DNA of 64,000 nt from an uncultured Selenomonas sp. (GCA_905372355.1 CAJPOT010000010.1:1-64000); one strand, 5' to 3'; positions 44,125-53,065 are shown, counted from the first letter of the stretch. A program made the numbers and translations. The notes: generated by a model not told the origin, from the sequence alone.

Positions 44125-44186
44125 TACACCGGCCGTCATACATTCGAACACATCGCGGAAGAAGCCCCCGACGTACGGCTGGTTGC
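44125..44186 (+). pseudogene. Fragment of a FecB-type binding-protein gene
   Basis: About 62 bases here align with 40864-40929 inside the intact lipoprotein gene, with one gap and roughly 80% identity (shared blocks include CGAACACATCGCG-like and CCCGACGTAC). The fragment has no open frame of its own. It suggests a duplicated uptake gene that was lost by deletion. Confidence 0.55.
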
Positions 44187-44291
44187 CTTCTCGAATTTTC
44201 ATCATCCTGTCATACTTACCAGTACCGCCGCAAAGAAAAATGCGCTATAATAAGAACAGTAGAGACTATAGGAAAAGAGGAGGTTTTGAAC

Positions 44292-45014
44292 ATGTGGAAA
44301 AAGTGGACGCTTTCCTTTCTCGCGCTTGCACTCTGTGCATTCTTGGGAGCTGCCGTACCCGCTGAAGCGGCGGCCAAGGAGAAGCCCGCGCGCGTGGAAC
44401 TCGTGATGGTGCTCGACAAGAGCGGCTCGATGTCGGGGCTGGAGTCGGATACGATCGGCGGCTTCAATTCGATGATCGAGAAGGAGAAGAAGCTCGATGC
44501 GAAGGTCAATGTCACGACGGTGCTCTTCAACGACAAGATCGATACGATCTATAACCGCGAAGATATCCGGCGCATCAAGCCGCTGACGGATAAGGAGTAC
44601 GAGGTCGGCGGCACGACAGCGCTTTTGGACGCCGTAGGCTCGACGATCCTCAAGGTCGCACGCACGGAGGGCATCGAGAACGAGGATACGAAGGTCGTCT
44701 TCGTCATCATCACGGATGGCCTGGAGAACGCCAGCGAGGAGTTCACGCGCGAGAAGGTCAAACAGATGATTTCCGACAAGCAGGAGAAGGCGGGCTGGGA
44801 TTTCATCTACCTCGGCGCGAACATCGACGCGGAGAAGGAAGCGGCGAGCATCGGCGTCAACCAGAAGAACGCTGTGACTTACCGCAACACGAAATCGGGC
44901 GTGCGCAGGAACTTCGACGCCGTCAGCGCCTATGTGGCGGAAGCTGTAGCTGATCCGAGCGCCGAGAGCGGCAGCTGGAAAGAGCATGTGGAAAAGGACG
45001 AGACGCAGGATTGA
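44292..45014 (+). CDS. Secreted von Willebrand factor A domain protein
   Basis: A signal peptide (cut near AVPAEAAAKE) is followed by a single VWA domain. The MIDAS metal site DKSGSMS (Asp42, Ser44, Ser46) and the later Thr in GGTTALLDAV and Asp in IITDGLEN are intact. Such domains bind proteins through a divalent metal. The 240-residue protein has no barrel or wall anchor, so it should be periplasmic or released. Start ATG 44292 has AGAGGAGG upstream. It is monocistronic with a strong terminator. Confidence 0.9.
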   Translation: MWKKWTLSFLALALCAFLGAAVPAEAAAKEKPARVELVMVLDKSGSMSGLESDTIGGFNSMIEKEKKLDAKVNVTTVLFNDKIDTIYNREDIRRIKPLTDKEYEVGGTTALLDAVGSTILKVARTEGIENEDTKVVFVIITDGLENASEEFTREKVKQMISDKQEKAGWDFIYLGANIDAEKEAASIGVNQKNAVTYRNTKSGVRRNFDAVSAYVAEAVADPSAESGSWKEHVEKDETQD

Positions 45015-45028
45015 GACGCTCAGAAAGC

Positions 45029-45068
45029 AAAAGCCCCGAAGCCATCACGCGATGGCTTCGGGGCTTTT
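45029..45068 (+). terminator. Rho-independent terminator
   Basis: AAAAGCCCCGAAGCCATC and GATGGCTTCGGGGCTTTT form an 18-bp perfect stem. Confidence 0.9.
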
Positions 45069-45160
45069 ATCTTGCTGGATACGCAGTTCTTTTTCTGACT
45101 ATATATGTATATGAATGACACCGAAACTCCTATATATAAATCTAAAAGGGTTGGGCGAAG

Positions 45161-45189
45161 TTGACGATAGCAGATAAAAATGCTATATT
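45161..45189 (+). promoter_or_regulatory. Promoter of flavodoxin gene 1
   Basis: TTGACG and TATATT are 17 bases apart. The -10 is immediately followed by a Fur-box-like sequence. Confidence 0.7.
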
Positions 45190-45208
45190 GATATGAGAAT
45201 GATTATTT
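45190..45208 (+). promoter_or_regulatory. Fur box at flavodoxin gene 1
   Basis: GATATGAGAATGATTATTT is a good though imperfect match to the Fur consensus GATAATGATAATCATTATC and overlaps the expected transcription start. Repression in iron-rich medium would fit flavodoxin replacing ferredoxin when iron is short. Confidence 0.6.
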
Positions 45209-45246
45209 GTAAAATCTTTGATAAAGAGAACATGGGAGGTTTTTTC

Positions 45247-45678
45247 ATGAAAAAAGTTGCGGTAGTATATTGGAGCGGCAGCGGCAATACGGAAGAGATG
45301 GCGAAGGCTGTCCTGGAGGGCGCGAAGAAGGGCGGTGCGGATGCGGAGCTCAAGCGCTTCGAGGATTTCAAGGTCGCCGATCTGGCGGGCTATGACGGCT
45401 TCCTCTTCGGCTGCCCGGCGACGGGTTCGGAGGAGCTGCAGGAGGACTATGTCGAGCCGTTCTTCGCTGAAGCGGAGTCGAAGCTCTCGGGCGTGCCGGT
45501 CGGACTCTTCGGCTCGTATGGCTGGGGCGGCGGCGCCTTCATGGAATCGTGGGCGGAGCGCGTGCGCACGGCGGGCGCGAAGCTCGTAAGCGATGGACTC
45601 GCCGTCGAGAACGCGCCCGACGACGACGGGATCAAGGCGTGCGAGGAGCTTGGCGAAGCGCTGGCGAAGTCGCTTTGA
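45247..45678 (+). CDS. Flavodoxin, copy 1
   Basis: The 143-residue electron carrier has the FMN phosphate loop WSGSGNTEEMA near the start, the second FMN loop region LFGCPATGSEEL, and LFGSYGWGGGAFMESW. The start MKKVAVVYW has GGGAGG upstream; the longer frame from 45193 runs through the promoter. It is closely similar to the flavodoxin at 46518-46949, so the two are tandem duplicates separated by a DUF3793 gene. Expression is probably induced by iron limitation. Confidence 0.95.
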   Translation: MKKVAVVYWSGSGNTEEMAKAVLEGAKKGGADAELKRFEDFKVADLAGYDGFLFGCPATGSEELQEDYVEPFFAEAESKLSGVPVGLFGSYGWGGGAFMESWAERVRTAGAKLVSDGLAVENAPDDDGIKACEELGEALAKSL

Positions 45679-45833
45679 GTCTTTCCGTGCCTTTCTGGCG
45701 CGAGGCGGCGTCATAGGGATGCCCGGAGAGCGGTTCTGCATCGTGGAAGGATGGTGCAGAGCCGCTCTTTTCGTATGCGCCGGAAAGGGTGGGATGCTTG
45801 TCGATCGCCTTGGGCAAAAAACTTTTATTTTTA

Positions 45834-45864
45834 TATTGAAAATCATTACCGTATATGCTATCCT
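45834..45864 (+). promoter_or_regulatory. Promoter with Fur-box-like sequence for the DUF3793 gene
   Basis: TTGAAA and TATCCT are 17 bases apart. The overlapping ATTGAAAATCATTACCGTA resembles a Fur box and would block the -35 region. Confidence 0.5.
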
Positions 45865-45885
45865 ATACATACATTGCTGGAGGTG

Positions 45886-46458
45886 ATGATTTTGGGTAAG
45901 GATGGTTTCGAGCGTATGCTCTGCTTCCACTGTGCGCCGACGTTCGCGGGGATCAAGCCTGCGAGCCTTGTTTCTTTCCAGAAGAGCCGCTTCGAGGATT
46001 TCGATGCGCTTCTTGAATCGTATGCGACATGCTTCGAGTGCAAAGGCATCACGCCCGTCCGCTTGACGGAGGGCGAGGAGTATGTCCTCATGCTATTCTA
46101 CCGCAGGAAGCTCCTCGAACGGATCTTGGAGCAGCCGGCGGTGCTCGCGCTTCTGGCGCGATTCGGCTATCGTGCAGGTGATGCGATCGAAGCGCATTTG
46201 GAGTATCTTTCCATGCGCATCCAACTCCAGAAGAGTTTCCCACATGAGGTCGGCCTCTTCCTCGGCTATCCGGCGGAGGACGTGGAGGGCTTCATCGAGA
46301 ACAAGGGGCGCGATTTCGCTTGCGCGGGCTATTGGAAGGTCTACGCGAACGAGGAGGAGACGCGCGCTCTCTTCCAGCGATATACGGACTGCACGGAGCG
46401 TCTTTGTGCGCGTCTGGGGCGCGGCACGCCGATGGCGGAGCTTTTGGAAGCGGTCTAG
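45886..46458 (+). CDS. DUF3793 family protein
   Basis: The protein contains MLCFHCAPTFAGIKPASLVSF near its start and LGYPAEDVEGFIENKG later, both typical of DUF3793, a family of unknown function found in anaerobic Firmicutes beside flavodoxin and iron-uptake genes. Two Cys residues lie in the N-terminal motif. Start choice is open: ATG 45886 has the GGAGG only two bases away, while TTG 45892 has ideal spacing. It sits between two flavodoxin genes with a Fur-box-like promoter, so a role in iron limitation is inferred. Confidence 0.8.
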   Translation: MILGKDGFERMLCFHCAPTFAGIKPASLVSFQKSRFEDFDALLESYATCFECKGITPVRLTEGEEYVLMLFYRRKLLERILEQPAVLALLARFGYRAGDAIEAHLEYLSMRIQLQKSFPHEVGLFLGYPAEDVEGFIENKGRDFACAGYWKVYANEEETRALFQRYTDCTERLCARLGRGTPMAELLEAV

Positions 46459-46517
46459 CGCGCAGGGATGGTCAGCGGTTCTTTGCAGCAAGAAAAAATC
46501 ATCAGGAGGTCTTTGAC

Positions 46518-46949
46518 ATGGGAAAAGTAGCGGTTGTATATTGGAGCGGCACGGGCAACACGGAAGAGATGGCGAAAGCCGTCCTTGAGGGCGCGAAAAA
46601 GGGCGGCGCAGAGGCGGAGCTCTTCACGGTCAGCGATTTCAGCGCGGACAAGATGGCCGACTACAACGGTTTCCTCTTCGGCTGCCCCGCCATGGGCGAC
46701 GAGGTCTTGGAAGAGGACGAGTTTGAGCCGTTCTTCACGGAAGCGGAAAAGAAGCTCTCGGGCGTTCCTGTCGGCCTCTTCGGCTCGTACGGTTGGGGCG
46801 CTGGCGCCTGGATGGAGGCTTGGGCGGAGCGCACGAAAGCTGCCGGCGCCAAACTCGTCTCCGACGGCGTGATCGTCGAGAATGCGCCCGATGACGACGG
46901 CGTGAAGGCCTGCGAGGATCTCGGCGAAGCCGTCGCCAAGGCGCTCTGA
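46518..46949 (+). CDS. Flavodoxin, copy 2
   Basis: The protein begins MGKVAVVYWSGTGNTEEMA with the FMN phosphate loop and continues with LFGCPAMGDEVLEEDEFEPF and LFGSYGWGAGAWMEAW. It has the same length as copy 1 and differs mainly in surface residues. TCAGGAGGTC precedes the ATG; the frame from 46320 overlaps the DUF3793 gene and is not real. It is 59 bases after the DUF3793 gene and likely shares its transcript. Confidence 0.95.
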   Translation: MGKVAVVYWSGTGNTEEMAKAVLEGAKKGGAEAELFTVSDFSADKMADYNGFLFGCPAMGDEVLEEDEFEPFFTEAEKKLSGVPVGLFGSYGWGAGAWMEAWAERTKAAGAKLVSDGVIVENAPDDDGVKACEDLGEAVAKAL

Positions 46950-47014
46950 GAAGGTTCGCCAACCTCGCGGCAGATGCCGCAGATTCCTTCTCGCGCAAGC
47001 GAACTACACGCACA

Positions 47015-47052
47015 AAAAGACTGCCGCGCTTCGGCGCGCGGCAGTCTTTTTG
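47015..47052 (+). terminator. Rho-independent terminator
   Basis: AAAAAGACTGCCGCGC and GCGCGGCAGTCTTTTT form the stem with a TTCG loop. It lies between the flavodoxin group and the convergent chemoreceptor gene and can serve both. Confidence 0.9.
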
Positions 47053-47123
47053 CTTGCTGTTCTTTTGAGGAGAAACGAAGTGGAGATTTTGAACGAGCGG
47101 TTTTTTGCCTGCAGATTCAGAAA

Positions 47124-48848
47124 TCACTTGGAGAACGCCGTCACGAGATTCTTGAGGCGTTCCGTGCCTTCCTTGAATCCCTGTACCTTTTCGAGGATGT
47201 CGGCGTACCGTTCCGCCATGCCGACGATGTTTTCGGCGATGCGCGTGTTGCCGTCGGCGCTCTCGTGCGTTGCACGTCCGATCTCGTCCATCGACTGGTT
47301 CATGTTGCGCACGGAGGAGAGGAGCTCTTCGGAGCTTTTCGTGCTGCCCTTGGCCGTCCTGTGGAAGAATTCTGCGTCTTCCTTGTACTGCACGGCGGTC
47401 TCGTCCATCTGTTCATAGTCCTTGCGGATGTCTTCATCGATGAAGTGCAGGAGGTCGAAGGCGCCTTTTGATAGGGCCTCCATCGCTCCCATGACCTGGC
47501 CGGTGAGGTTCTTGATTCTCTCCGCTGTTTCCTGTGACTGCTCGGCCAGTTTGCCGACTTCGCCGGCGACGACGGCGAAGCCGCGTCCCTGCTCGCCGGC
47601 GCGCGCGGCTTCGATGCTCGCATTCAGCGCGAGGAGGTTCGTCTGCTCGGCGACGTCTGTGATGGCCTGTGTGAGCGTCTCGATCTCCTGCACGACCTTC
47701 GCGGCTTCGATGGCGTTCTCTACGGAGGTCTTCGTCGAGGCGTAGACGCGGTTCGAGGCTTCCTGCGACTGCTCCATCTTCGCTTTCAGCTCGGTCGCGC
47801 GCACGGCAATCTCGCGCGTGTACGCCTCGCTCTTCTTCATTTCCTGCACGGTGTGCTGGATCTCTTCACTCAGGTGACCGCTGACCTGCTGCATGCTCGC
47901 CGTCGAGGCCGCCGTCTCTTCCATGCCCGCAGACATCTCCTCCGTCACGGCGGACATGTCCTGCGTCTCGTTGTTCATCGCGTTGATCATCGCTTCGAGT
48001 TCACCGACGACGGCATCCGTCTTTTCGGCTTCCTCGTGCACCTGCTTCATGAAGCCCTGCATCTTCATCAGCGCCTTGACGACGACGCCGATCTCATCGG
48101 CGCGGTTCGACAGCGCGGCTGGAATCTCGCGGTCCAAGTCGCCCGTCGCGACGGCATTGAGGTGGTCGATCGACGTATTCAAGGGCGCCGAGATGTTGTC
48201 CGCGATGATGCGCGACATGACGATGCCGAGAATCAGGCTGATGAGGATGATCGCGGCGAAGATCTTCAGCGTGCGTGCATACTGGATGTTGTTCGCCTCG
48301 AAGAGCTGCTTGCCCTGGAACACGTTGTCTGGCGTCAGAACCTGCATGTTGGCGCCGATCGCCGTCAAGGAGGAGAGCTGATTGTACGCTTCCGCCTTGT
48401 CCTCGGGCGCTGTGCCGAGTGTGCCGACAGCCTTGACCGCGGCGTCTGCCGCATCGAGATCCTTGTCAAGTGCGGAGAGCGCTTCCTTTGTGCGATCGCT
48501 CTGCTTCATCTTCTGGATTTCTTCCACGTCGTGCCGGATGCCCGCGAGGTTGCCCGCGATGTCATCGAGGAGGATCTGACGATTCTCCTGCGTGAAATTC
48601 TGCTGCACGATGTAAGAAACATTGACGTTGATGCTGCGCAGTCGGTTGTTCGCGTCGTTTAGATACTGCGTCGTCATCAAGTTGTGGTGATACATCTCGT
48701 CGAGCGCCTGCTTTGCCGAATGGCTCGAATAGATGCCGACGACGGCGACGAGTGCCACGGTGAGGAGGAGGAAGACGGAAAGGATCGCAACCTTCGTCTT
48801 TACGCTGTAATCCTTCAGGATCTCGCTGCCCAAAGTAAAATTGCTCAT
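47124..48848 (-). CDS. Methyl-accepting chemotaxis protein
   Basis: The 574-residue chemoreceptor has a membrane helix at about residues 18-38, a four-helix-bundle periplasmic sensor to about 190, a second helix (about 192-212), a HAMP domain, and the signalling domain. The conserved hairpin tip [20 protein letters not shown] is intact, so it should couple to CheA and CheW. Methylation-helix Gln/Glu pairs are present. It lies 16 bases downstream of a sugar-type binding protein on the same strand, which is probably its ligand-delivery partner. Confidence 0.95.
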   Translation of the reverse strand: MSNFTLGSEILKDYSVKTKVAILSVFLLLTVALVAVVGIYSSHSAKQALDEMYHHNLMTTQYLNDANNRLRSINVNVSYIVQQNFTQENRQILLDDIAGNLAGIRHDVEEIQKMKQSDRTKEALSALDKDLDAADAAVKAVGTLGTAPEDKAEAYNQLSSLTAIGANMQVLTPDNVFQGKQLFEANNIQYARTLKIFAAIILISLILGIVMSRIIADNISAPLNTSIDHLNAVATGDLDREIPAALSNRADEIGVVVKALMKMQGFMKQVHEEAEKTDAVVGELEAMINAMNNETQDMSAVTEEMSAGMEETAASTASMQQVSGHLSEEIQHTVQEMKKSEAYTREIAVRATELKAKMEQSQEASNRVYASTKTSVENAIEAAKVVQEIETLTQAITDVAEQTNLLALNASIEAARAGEQGRGFAVVAGEVGKLAEQSQETAERIKNLTGQVMGAMEALSKGAFDLLHFIDEDIRKDYEQMDETAVQYKEDAEFFHRTAKGSTKSSEELLSSVRNMNQSMDEIGRATHESADGNTRIAENIVGMAERYADILEKVQGFKEGTERLKNLVTAFSK

Positions 48849-48864
48849 ATTTCCCAGCCCCCCC

Positions 48865-49797
48865 TTACTTCACGAACTGCGCGACATTTTCGCGCGTGAT
48901 GGACGTGAACGGAATGTCAAGGCTTTCGGTCGGCGCCTTGCCGCTTAGGAAGCCTTGGACGAGCGTGACCGCGCCCGCCGCCTGTCCTTCGGCGTCCTGC
49001 TTGACCGTCTGCGAAAGCTCGCCCGCTTCGACCGCTGCGAGGCCTGCAGGCGTAGCGTCGACGCCCGTCACGAGGCAGCCGTTGAGACGGTTTGCCGCTT
49101 TCAAGGCCTGGATAGCGCCCAAGGCCATCTCATCGTTTGCCGCGACGACGCCGTTGATCTCGGGGAAGAAGCTCAGCCAGAGCGTCATGGCCTTCATTCC
49201 TTCCGCCTTGCTCCAGCTTCCGTCGACGGAAGCGAGGAGCTTGACGTCGGGACGCTTGTCGAGGCACGCTTCCTTGAAGCCTTCCCAACGCTTGACGGCG
49301 ACGCCCAGGGAACTTTCGCCCATCAGGTAGACGACCTTGGCGTTCGGCGGCAGATGGCTTGCCATGAACTCGCCCTGCATCCGGCCGGCCTCGCGGTCGT
49401 CGGAGAGCGAGCCGATCACTTTCGGATCGTTCACGTCGCGGTTCATGATGACGACGGGGATTCCTGCCTCGCGCGCCTTCTCGACCGTAGGCACGATGCT
49501 CGTTCCGTCCATCGCGAGGAGCACGATGGCGGCCGCCTTGTTGCTGATCGCCTCGTTCAGCTGGTCGATCTGCAGATTGCTGTCGCCCTTGGCGTCGAGG
49601 AATTCCACATCAAGCCCTGCCGATTTCGCCTTCTCGGCAAAAGTGTTCTTGAGCTGCATGGCGAAGGCGTCGGCATCGTTGTGGTTCGCGTAGATCACCT
49701 TGCCCGATCCCCCGATACCGGAAGAGCCGCAGCCCGCCAAGAGGAGACACCCCAAGACGGTCAGGAGAAAGAGCAGACATTTTCTTGTCAGACTCAT
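48865..49797 (-). CDS. Lipoprotein sugar-type ABC binding protein (Peripla_BP_4)
   Basis: The signal peptide ends in LLLAGCGSS, a lipobox. The mature protein has the ribose/galactose-binding fold: [51 protein letters not shown], and [23 protein letters not shown] 49797 has AAAGGACG upstream; the frame from 50004 runs into the tRNA and is not used. No permease or ATPase gene accompanies it. Instead a chemoreceptor gene follows, so it may deliver a sugar signal for chemotaxis. Confidence 0.9.
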   Translation of the reverse strand: MSLTRKCLLFLLTVLGCLLLAGCGSSGIGGSGKVIYANHNDADAFAMQLKNTFAEKAKSAGLDVEFLDAKGDSNLQIDQLNEAISNKAAAIVLLAMDGTSIVPTVEKAREAGIPVVIMNRDVNDPKVIGSLSDDREAGRMQGEFMASHLPPNAKVVYLMGESSLGVAVKRWEGFKEACLDKRPDVKLLASVDGSWSKAEGMKAMTLWLSFFPEINGVVAANDEMALGAIQALKAANRLNGCLVTGVDATPAGLAAVEAGELSQTVKQDAEGQAAGAVTLVQGFLSGKAPTESLDIPFTSITRENVAQFVK

Positions 49798-49960
49798 GGT
49801 TTCACGTCCTTTCCTGCAGAGCTGCGATTCCTGTCGCATCTCTGCGCTCAAATATAGTCCTTCAGCTCTACACCTTCTTCGACTTCTAATGAAATTCTCC
49901 TGCTTCATCGGGAAATATATTCTTCCTTCTTGGGTATATTGGGAAAATATGATTTTTTTC

Positions 49961-49989
49961 TTGCATTTTCTTTCGATATGCAGTATACT
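49961..49989 (+). promoter_or_regulatory. Promoter of tRNA-Ala
   Basis: TTGCAT and TATACT are 17 bases apart and end 15 bases before the tRNA. Confidence 0.75.
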
Positions 49990-50004
49990 TGCGTAGTACG
50001 ACAT

Positions 50005-50080
50005 GGGGACGTAGCTCAGCTGGGAGAGCGTTCGGTTCGCATCCGAGAGGTCGAGGGTTCAATCCCCTTCGTCTCCACCA
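50005..50080 (+). tRNA. tRNA-Ala (anticodon CGC)
   Basis: The 76 bases fold into a full cloverleaf: acceptor stem GGGGACG/CGTCTCC, D-arm GCTC/GAGC, anticodon stem TTCGG/CCGAG with loop TTCGCAT, T-arm GAGGG/CCCTT with loop TTCAATC, and an encoded CCA. The G3-U70 pair, the main alanine identity element, is present. It reads GCG codons, which are frequent in this GC-rich DNA. Confidence 0.95.
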
Positions 50081-50192
50081 TCTCGACAAGTGAGGAATCG
50101 GCTGTTTGCCGATTCTTTTTTTGTGTTATAGATGAGGCTTTGGTTTTGCGGGAGCGCGGATATAGCTTGCTCGTCAAGGAAGCGGTCATTGC

Positions 50193-50246
50193 AAATAACG
50201 ATATTGTGGTTATCTGCGATAAAAAATAACCACAGTATCGTTATTT
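50193..50246. promoter_or_regulatory. Inverted repeat, probable operator of the AlbA_2-type gene
   Basis: Two 21-base arms (50193-50213 and 50226-50246) are inverted repeats with one mismatch, separated by 12 bases. A further half-like AATAACCATAA follows. A TATAAT (50251-50256) lies directly after the second arm. The position suggests that a DNA-binding protein, possibly the product itself, controls the gene. Confidence 0.55.
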
Positions 50247-50276
50247 TTGATATAATAACCATAAAGAGGTGATCCC

Positions 50277-51935
50277 ATGTGTAAGATTCCTGCGAAAGAG
50301 AGTCTGTCCGTCGAGTTTAAAAGCGACAAGAAATGCTTATCGAACAGCATTCTGCTCGATGCCGTCGTTGGATTGGCCAATACGGATGGCGGCATATTAT
50401 ATCTAGGCGTAGAAGATGACGGAGAAATCACGGGACTTCACGGGGCGCATATGGATGTGCTTCCCGTCATGGCTTTTGTGGCAAACAATACGGTTCCTTC
50501 TGTTTCCGTGCGCACGGAAATCGTCAGGGTGGACGGCATTCCCGTCCTGCGCATCGATGTGCCAAAAAGCCGCAGCATCGTGGCTACCGGCAGCGGAAAA
50601 ATTTTGCGCCGTCGCTTGAAGGCGGATGGATCTCCGGAAAATGTGCCACTCTATCCATTTGAGATTCCTATACGGTTATCTGAATTAGGCGCTTTCGATT
50701 TTTCTGCGCAAATGGTACCGAATGCTGACTTCGCTGACTTAAGCAGCGCCCAGATCCTGCACTTACGCCATATTATCGCCCAGCGACATGGAGAGGCGGA
50801 GCTTTTAGAGCTGTCGGATCAAGAACTCTTGGAAGCCCTGCGTTTGACCGTTGAGCATGAGGGGAGAATGCTGCCGACCATTGCCGGACTGCTTCTCCTC
50901 GGCAAGGAAGAAAGCCTTGCACGTTTCATCCCTACGGCACAGACTGCATTTCAAGTTCTTGAGGGTTCTGCCATTCGATTGAATGAGCAGACACGCTTGC
51001 CGTTGCTTGCCGTCTTTGAGAAATATGCAGAATATTTCAAGGCGTGGAATCCGGAACGAGATATCGAGCAGGGGCTGTTTCGCACAGCCATTCCCGAATT
51101 TTCTCCCGCCTCTTTTCGCGAAGCGCTTGTCAATGCTTTTTGTCATCGTGATTATGCACAGCTCGGCATGACGCTCGTGCAAATTACAGAAGAAGGTCTG
51201 ACCATCGAAAACCCCGGCGGCTTTATTGAAGGAATATCTTTGCGCAATCTCATTTCCGCTGCGCCGCGCGGCAGGAATCCGGCGCTTGCCGATGCTATGA
51301 AACGCATAGGGCTTGCCGAGCGTACGGGGCGCGGCATTGATCGCATATTTGCGGGTTCCATCATCTACGGTCGTCCGTGGCCCGATTACTCCGAGACAAC
51401 GGAGAACAACGTACGGGTTTTTATTGCGCGTGCCAAGCCGAATCTGGCTTTCATGAAGCTCATCCAAGATGAGCAGCAGCGTACGGGGAATCTGCCATCA
51501 ATCCATGCCCTGCTGATTCTTTCGGCCTTGCAGATGGAACGCCGCCTGACGTTTGCCGATCTCGGGAAAATGACACATCTGAGCGAACATCGCATCCGTG
51601 CGAACCTTGAACGTATGGTTGAGAATGGAGTGATAGAAGCGAAGGGAAGCGGAAAAAACCGCAGTTACATGCTCAGTGCTCAAATGTATGCGGCAGCGAA
51701 TGAAACCGCTGCCTATGTTCGCCAGGCCGGCATCGAAGAAGTACGTCAGCCCGAACTCATCCTGCGGTACGTTCAGGCACAGGGCAGCATTACACGAGGA
51801 GAAGCTGCCGATCTCCTGCGCGTCAGTGACAATTATGCCTATGTGTTGCTCAAGCGACTGACAGAGGACGGCAGGCTGCGAGCTGTCGGGCAGAAGCGCG
51901 GGCGCAAGTATGTGCTGTCGACACATTCGCATTGA
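50277..51935 (+). CDS. AlbA_2/Schlafen-type transcriptional regulator-like protein
   Basis: The N-terminal AlbA_2 domain is seen in ESLSVEFKSDKKCLSNSILL, then VVGLANTDGGILYLGVEDDGEI. A GHKL-like ATP-binding region follows (EALVNAFCHRDY, ITEEGLTIENPGGF, GLAERTGRGIDRI). Two winged-helix segments lie in the C-terminal 150 residues. Proteins of this layout are annotated as putative ATP-dependent transcriptional regulators or helicase-like; their function is poorly defined. GAGGTG precedes the ATG. Lower GC than its neighbours and a strong upstream palindrome suggest an acquired, self-regulated gene. Confidence 0.85.
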   Translation: MCKIPAKESLSVEFKSDKKCLSNSILLDAVVGLANTDGGILYLGVEDDGEITGLHGAHMDVLPVMAFVANNTVPSVSVRTEIVRVDGIPVLRIDVPKSRSIVATGSGKILRRRLKADGSPENVPLYPFEIPIRLSELGAFDFSAQMVPNADFADLSSAQILHLRHIIAQRHGEAELLELSDQELLEALRLTVEHEGRMLPTIAGLLLLGKEESLARFIPTAQTAFQVLEGSAIRLNEQTRLPLLAVFEKYAEYFKAWNPERDIEQGLFRTAIPEFSPASFREALVNAFCHRDYAQLGMTLVQITEEGLTIENPGGFIEGISLRNLISAAPRGRNPALADAMKRIGLAERTGRGIDRIFAGSIIYGRPWPDYSETTENNVRVFIARAKPNLAFMKLIQDEQQRTGNLPSIHALLILSALQMERRLTFADLGKMTHLSEHRIRANLERMVENGVIEAKGSGKNRSYMLSAQMYAAANETAAYVRQAGIEEVRQPELILRYVQAQGSITRGEAADLLRVSDNYAYVLLKRLTEDGRLRAVGQKRGRKYVLSTHSH

Positions 51936-51960
51936 CAATACTATTCTTCTTAGGTATGAT
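51932..51960 (+). promoter_or_regulatory. Promoter of the third FecCD-type uptake operon
   Basis: TTGACA and TATGAT are 17 bases apart. The -35 overlaps the stop of the preceding gene. Confidence 0.7.
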
Positions 51961-51966
51961 TAGGTT

Positions 51967-52062
51967 TAGTGAAATGAAACGTATACGCTTCCGCCGTTGA
52001 GGACAGCGGAGCGTTCCGCCAAGTGGTAGGTCTTCGATGCTTGGCAACACGAAAGGATACCG
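51967..52062 (+). promoter_or_regulatory. Structured 5' leader of the third uptake operon
   Basis: The leader of about 95 bases contains two hairpins: TCCGC (51990-51994) with GCGGA (52006-52010), and GCCAAG (52018-52023) with CTTGGC (52040-52045). The second ends a few bases before the ribosome binding site. This could be a riboswitch or an sRNA target, but it does not match any class that I can name with confidence. Confidence 0.35.
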
Positions 52063-53064
52063 ATGAAATCATTGAGACTGCGTGCGGCTTTCTTGGTTCT
52101 CGTGCTCATTTGCAGCATTGTGCTCGCGTTGGGGTTCGGCTCGGTGACACTGCCGACGGATACGCTCTTCGCTGAGATCTCTGCGGCTCTTTCAGGAGAA
52201 TCATCGAAGAATGCGATGATTCTTTTCGACATTCGCCTGCCGCGCATCCTTTTTGCGGCGCTTGCCGGAGCCGCTTTGGGACTCACGGGGCTTTTGATGC
52301 AGACGGTCTCGCAGAATTATCTTGCTGACCCCTATATTCTCGGCGTTTCGGCGGGAGCGAGCACAGGCGCCGTCGTCTGCATCGTCTCGGGACTGGCGCA
52401 GCAGCTTTTTGGCTATGGCATTTACGTCGGCGCCTTTTTCGGCGCGGCGCTTTCGACGGCGCTCGTGATCTTTCTGACGGGGAGGAGCGGCAGTCCCGTG
52501 CGCCTCGTTCTCATGGGAATGGGCATCTCGGCGCTCTTTTCCGCCCTGACGATGCTCGCGATTTACGGAGCGAAGGATGAGGCGCAGGTGCGAAGCGCCA
52601 TGTTCTGGCTCATGGGCAGCCTCACGGGCATCCAGTGGAAGGCGGTGCCTGTCATGGCGGCGTCGCTCGCGGCGCTCATGCTCTTCATCTACCTCTTGCG
52701 CCATGAGCTTGACATCCTCCTGCTCGGCAAGGAGGAAGCGCGTCATCTCGGCATGTCCGTCATGCGCCTGCAGCGGCTCATCGTGCTCTTTTCGTCCGCC
52801 GTCGTGGCGGTTGTCGTGGCGCTCTCGGGCATCATCGGCTTCATCGGACTCATCATCCCACATGCGGCGCGCTTCTTCGGCGAGCCGAAGCACGGCGTGC
52901 TGCTGTGGTTCACGGCGCTTTTCGGCGGCATCGTCCTCGTCTGGGCCGATGTGCTCGCGAGAAGCGCCTTCCGCCCCGAAGAGCTTCCCATCGGCATCTT
53001 GACGGCGGGACTTGGCGCGCCCGTGTTCCTGTGGATCATCAGCCGCAAGTACGGAGGCTATTGA
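52063..53064 (+). CDS. FecCD/BtuC family ABC importer permease
   Basis: This ten-helix permease has IRLPRILFAALAGAALGLTG, NYLADPYILGVSAGAS and IGFIGLIIPHAARFFG. It opens a three-gene operon with its ATPase and a lipoprotein binding protein. The start follows GAAAGGATACC. It is the fourth permease of this family in the window and is as different from the others as they are from one another, so each system probably has its own ligand. Confidence 0.93.
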   Translation: MKSLRLRAAFLVLVLICSIVLALGFGSVTLPTDTLFAEISAALSGESSKNAMILFDIRLPRILFAALAGAALGLTGLLMQTVSQNYLADPYILGVSAGASTGAVVCIVSGLAQQLFGYGIYVGAFFGAALSTALVIFLTGRSGSPVRLVLMGMGISALFSALTMLAIYGAKDEAQVRSAMFWLMGSLTGIQWKAVPVMAASLAALMLFIYLLRHELDILLLGKEEARHLGMSVMRLQRLIVLFSSAVVAVVVALSGIIGFIGLIIPHAARFFGEPKHGVLLWFTALFGGIVLVWADVLARSAFRPEELPIGILTAGLGAPVFLWIISRKYGGY

Positions 53065-53065
53065 C

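Larger units (their letters stand above)
43923..44291 (+). other. Intergenic region with gene debris
   Basis: This 369-base gap contains the two fragments listed at 44042-44084 and 44125-44186 and a TATAAT -10-like sequence at about 44246 ahead of the VWA gene. No intact gene is visible. Confidence 0.55.

Noticed and set aside
51967..52062. Molybdenum-cofactor or nickel/cobalt riboswitch
   Set aside because: Two hairpins are present, but the conserved sequence blocks of these classes are not, so no class name is given.
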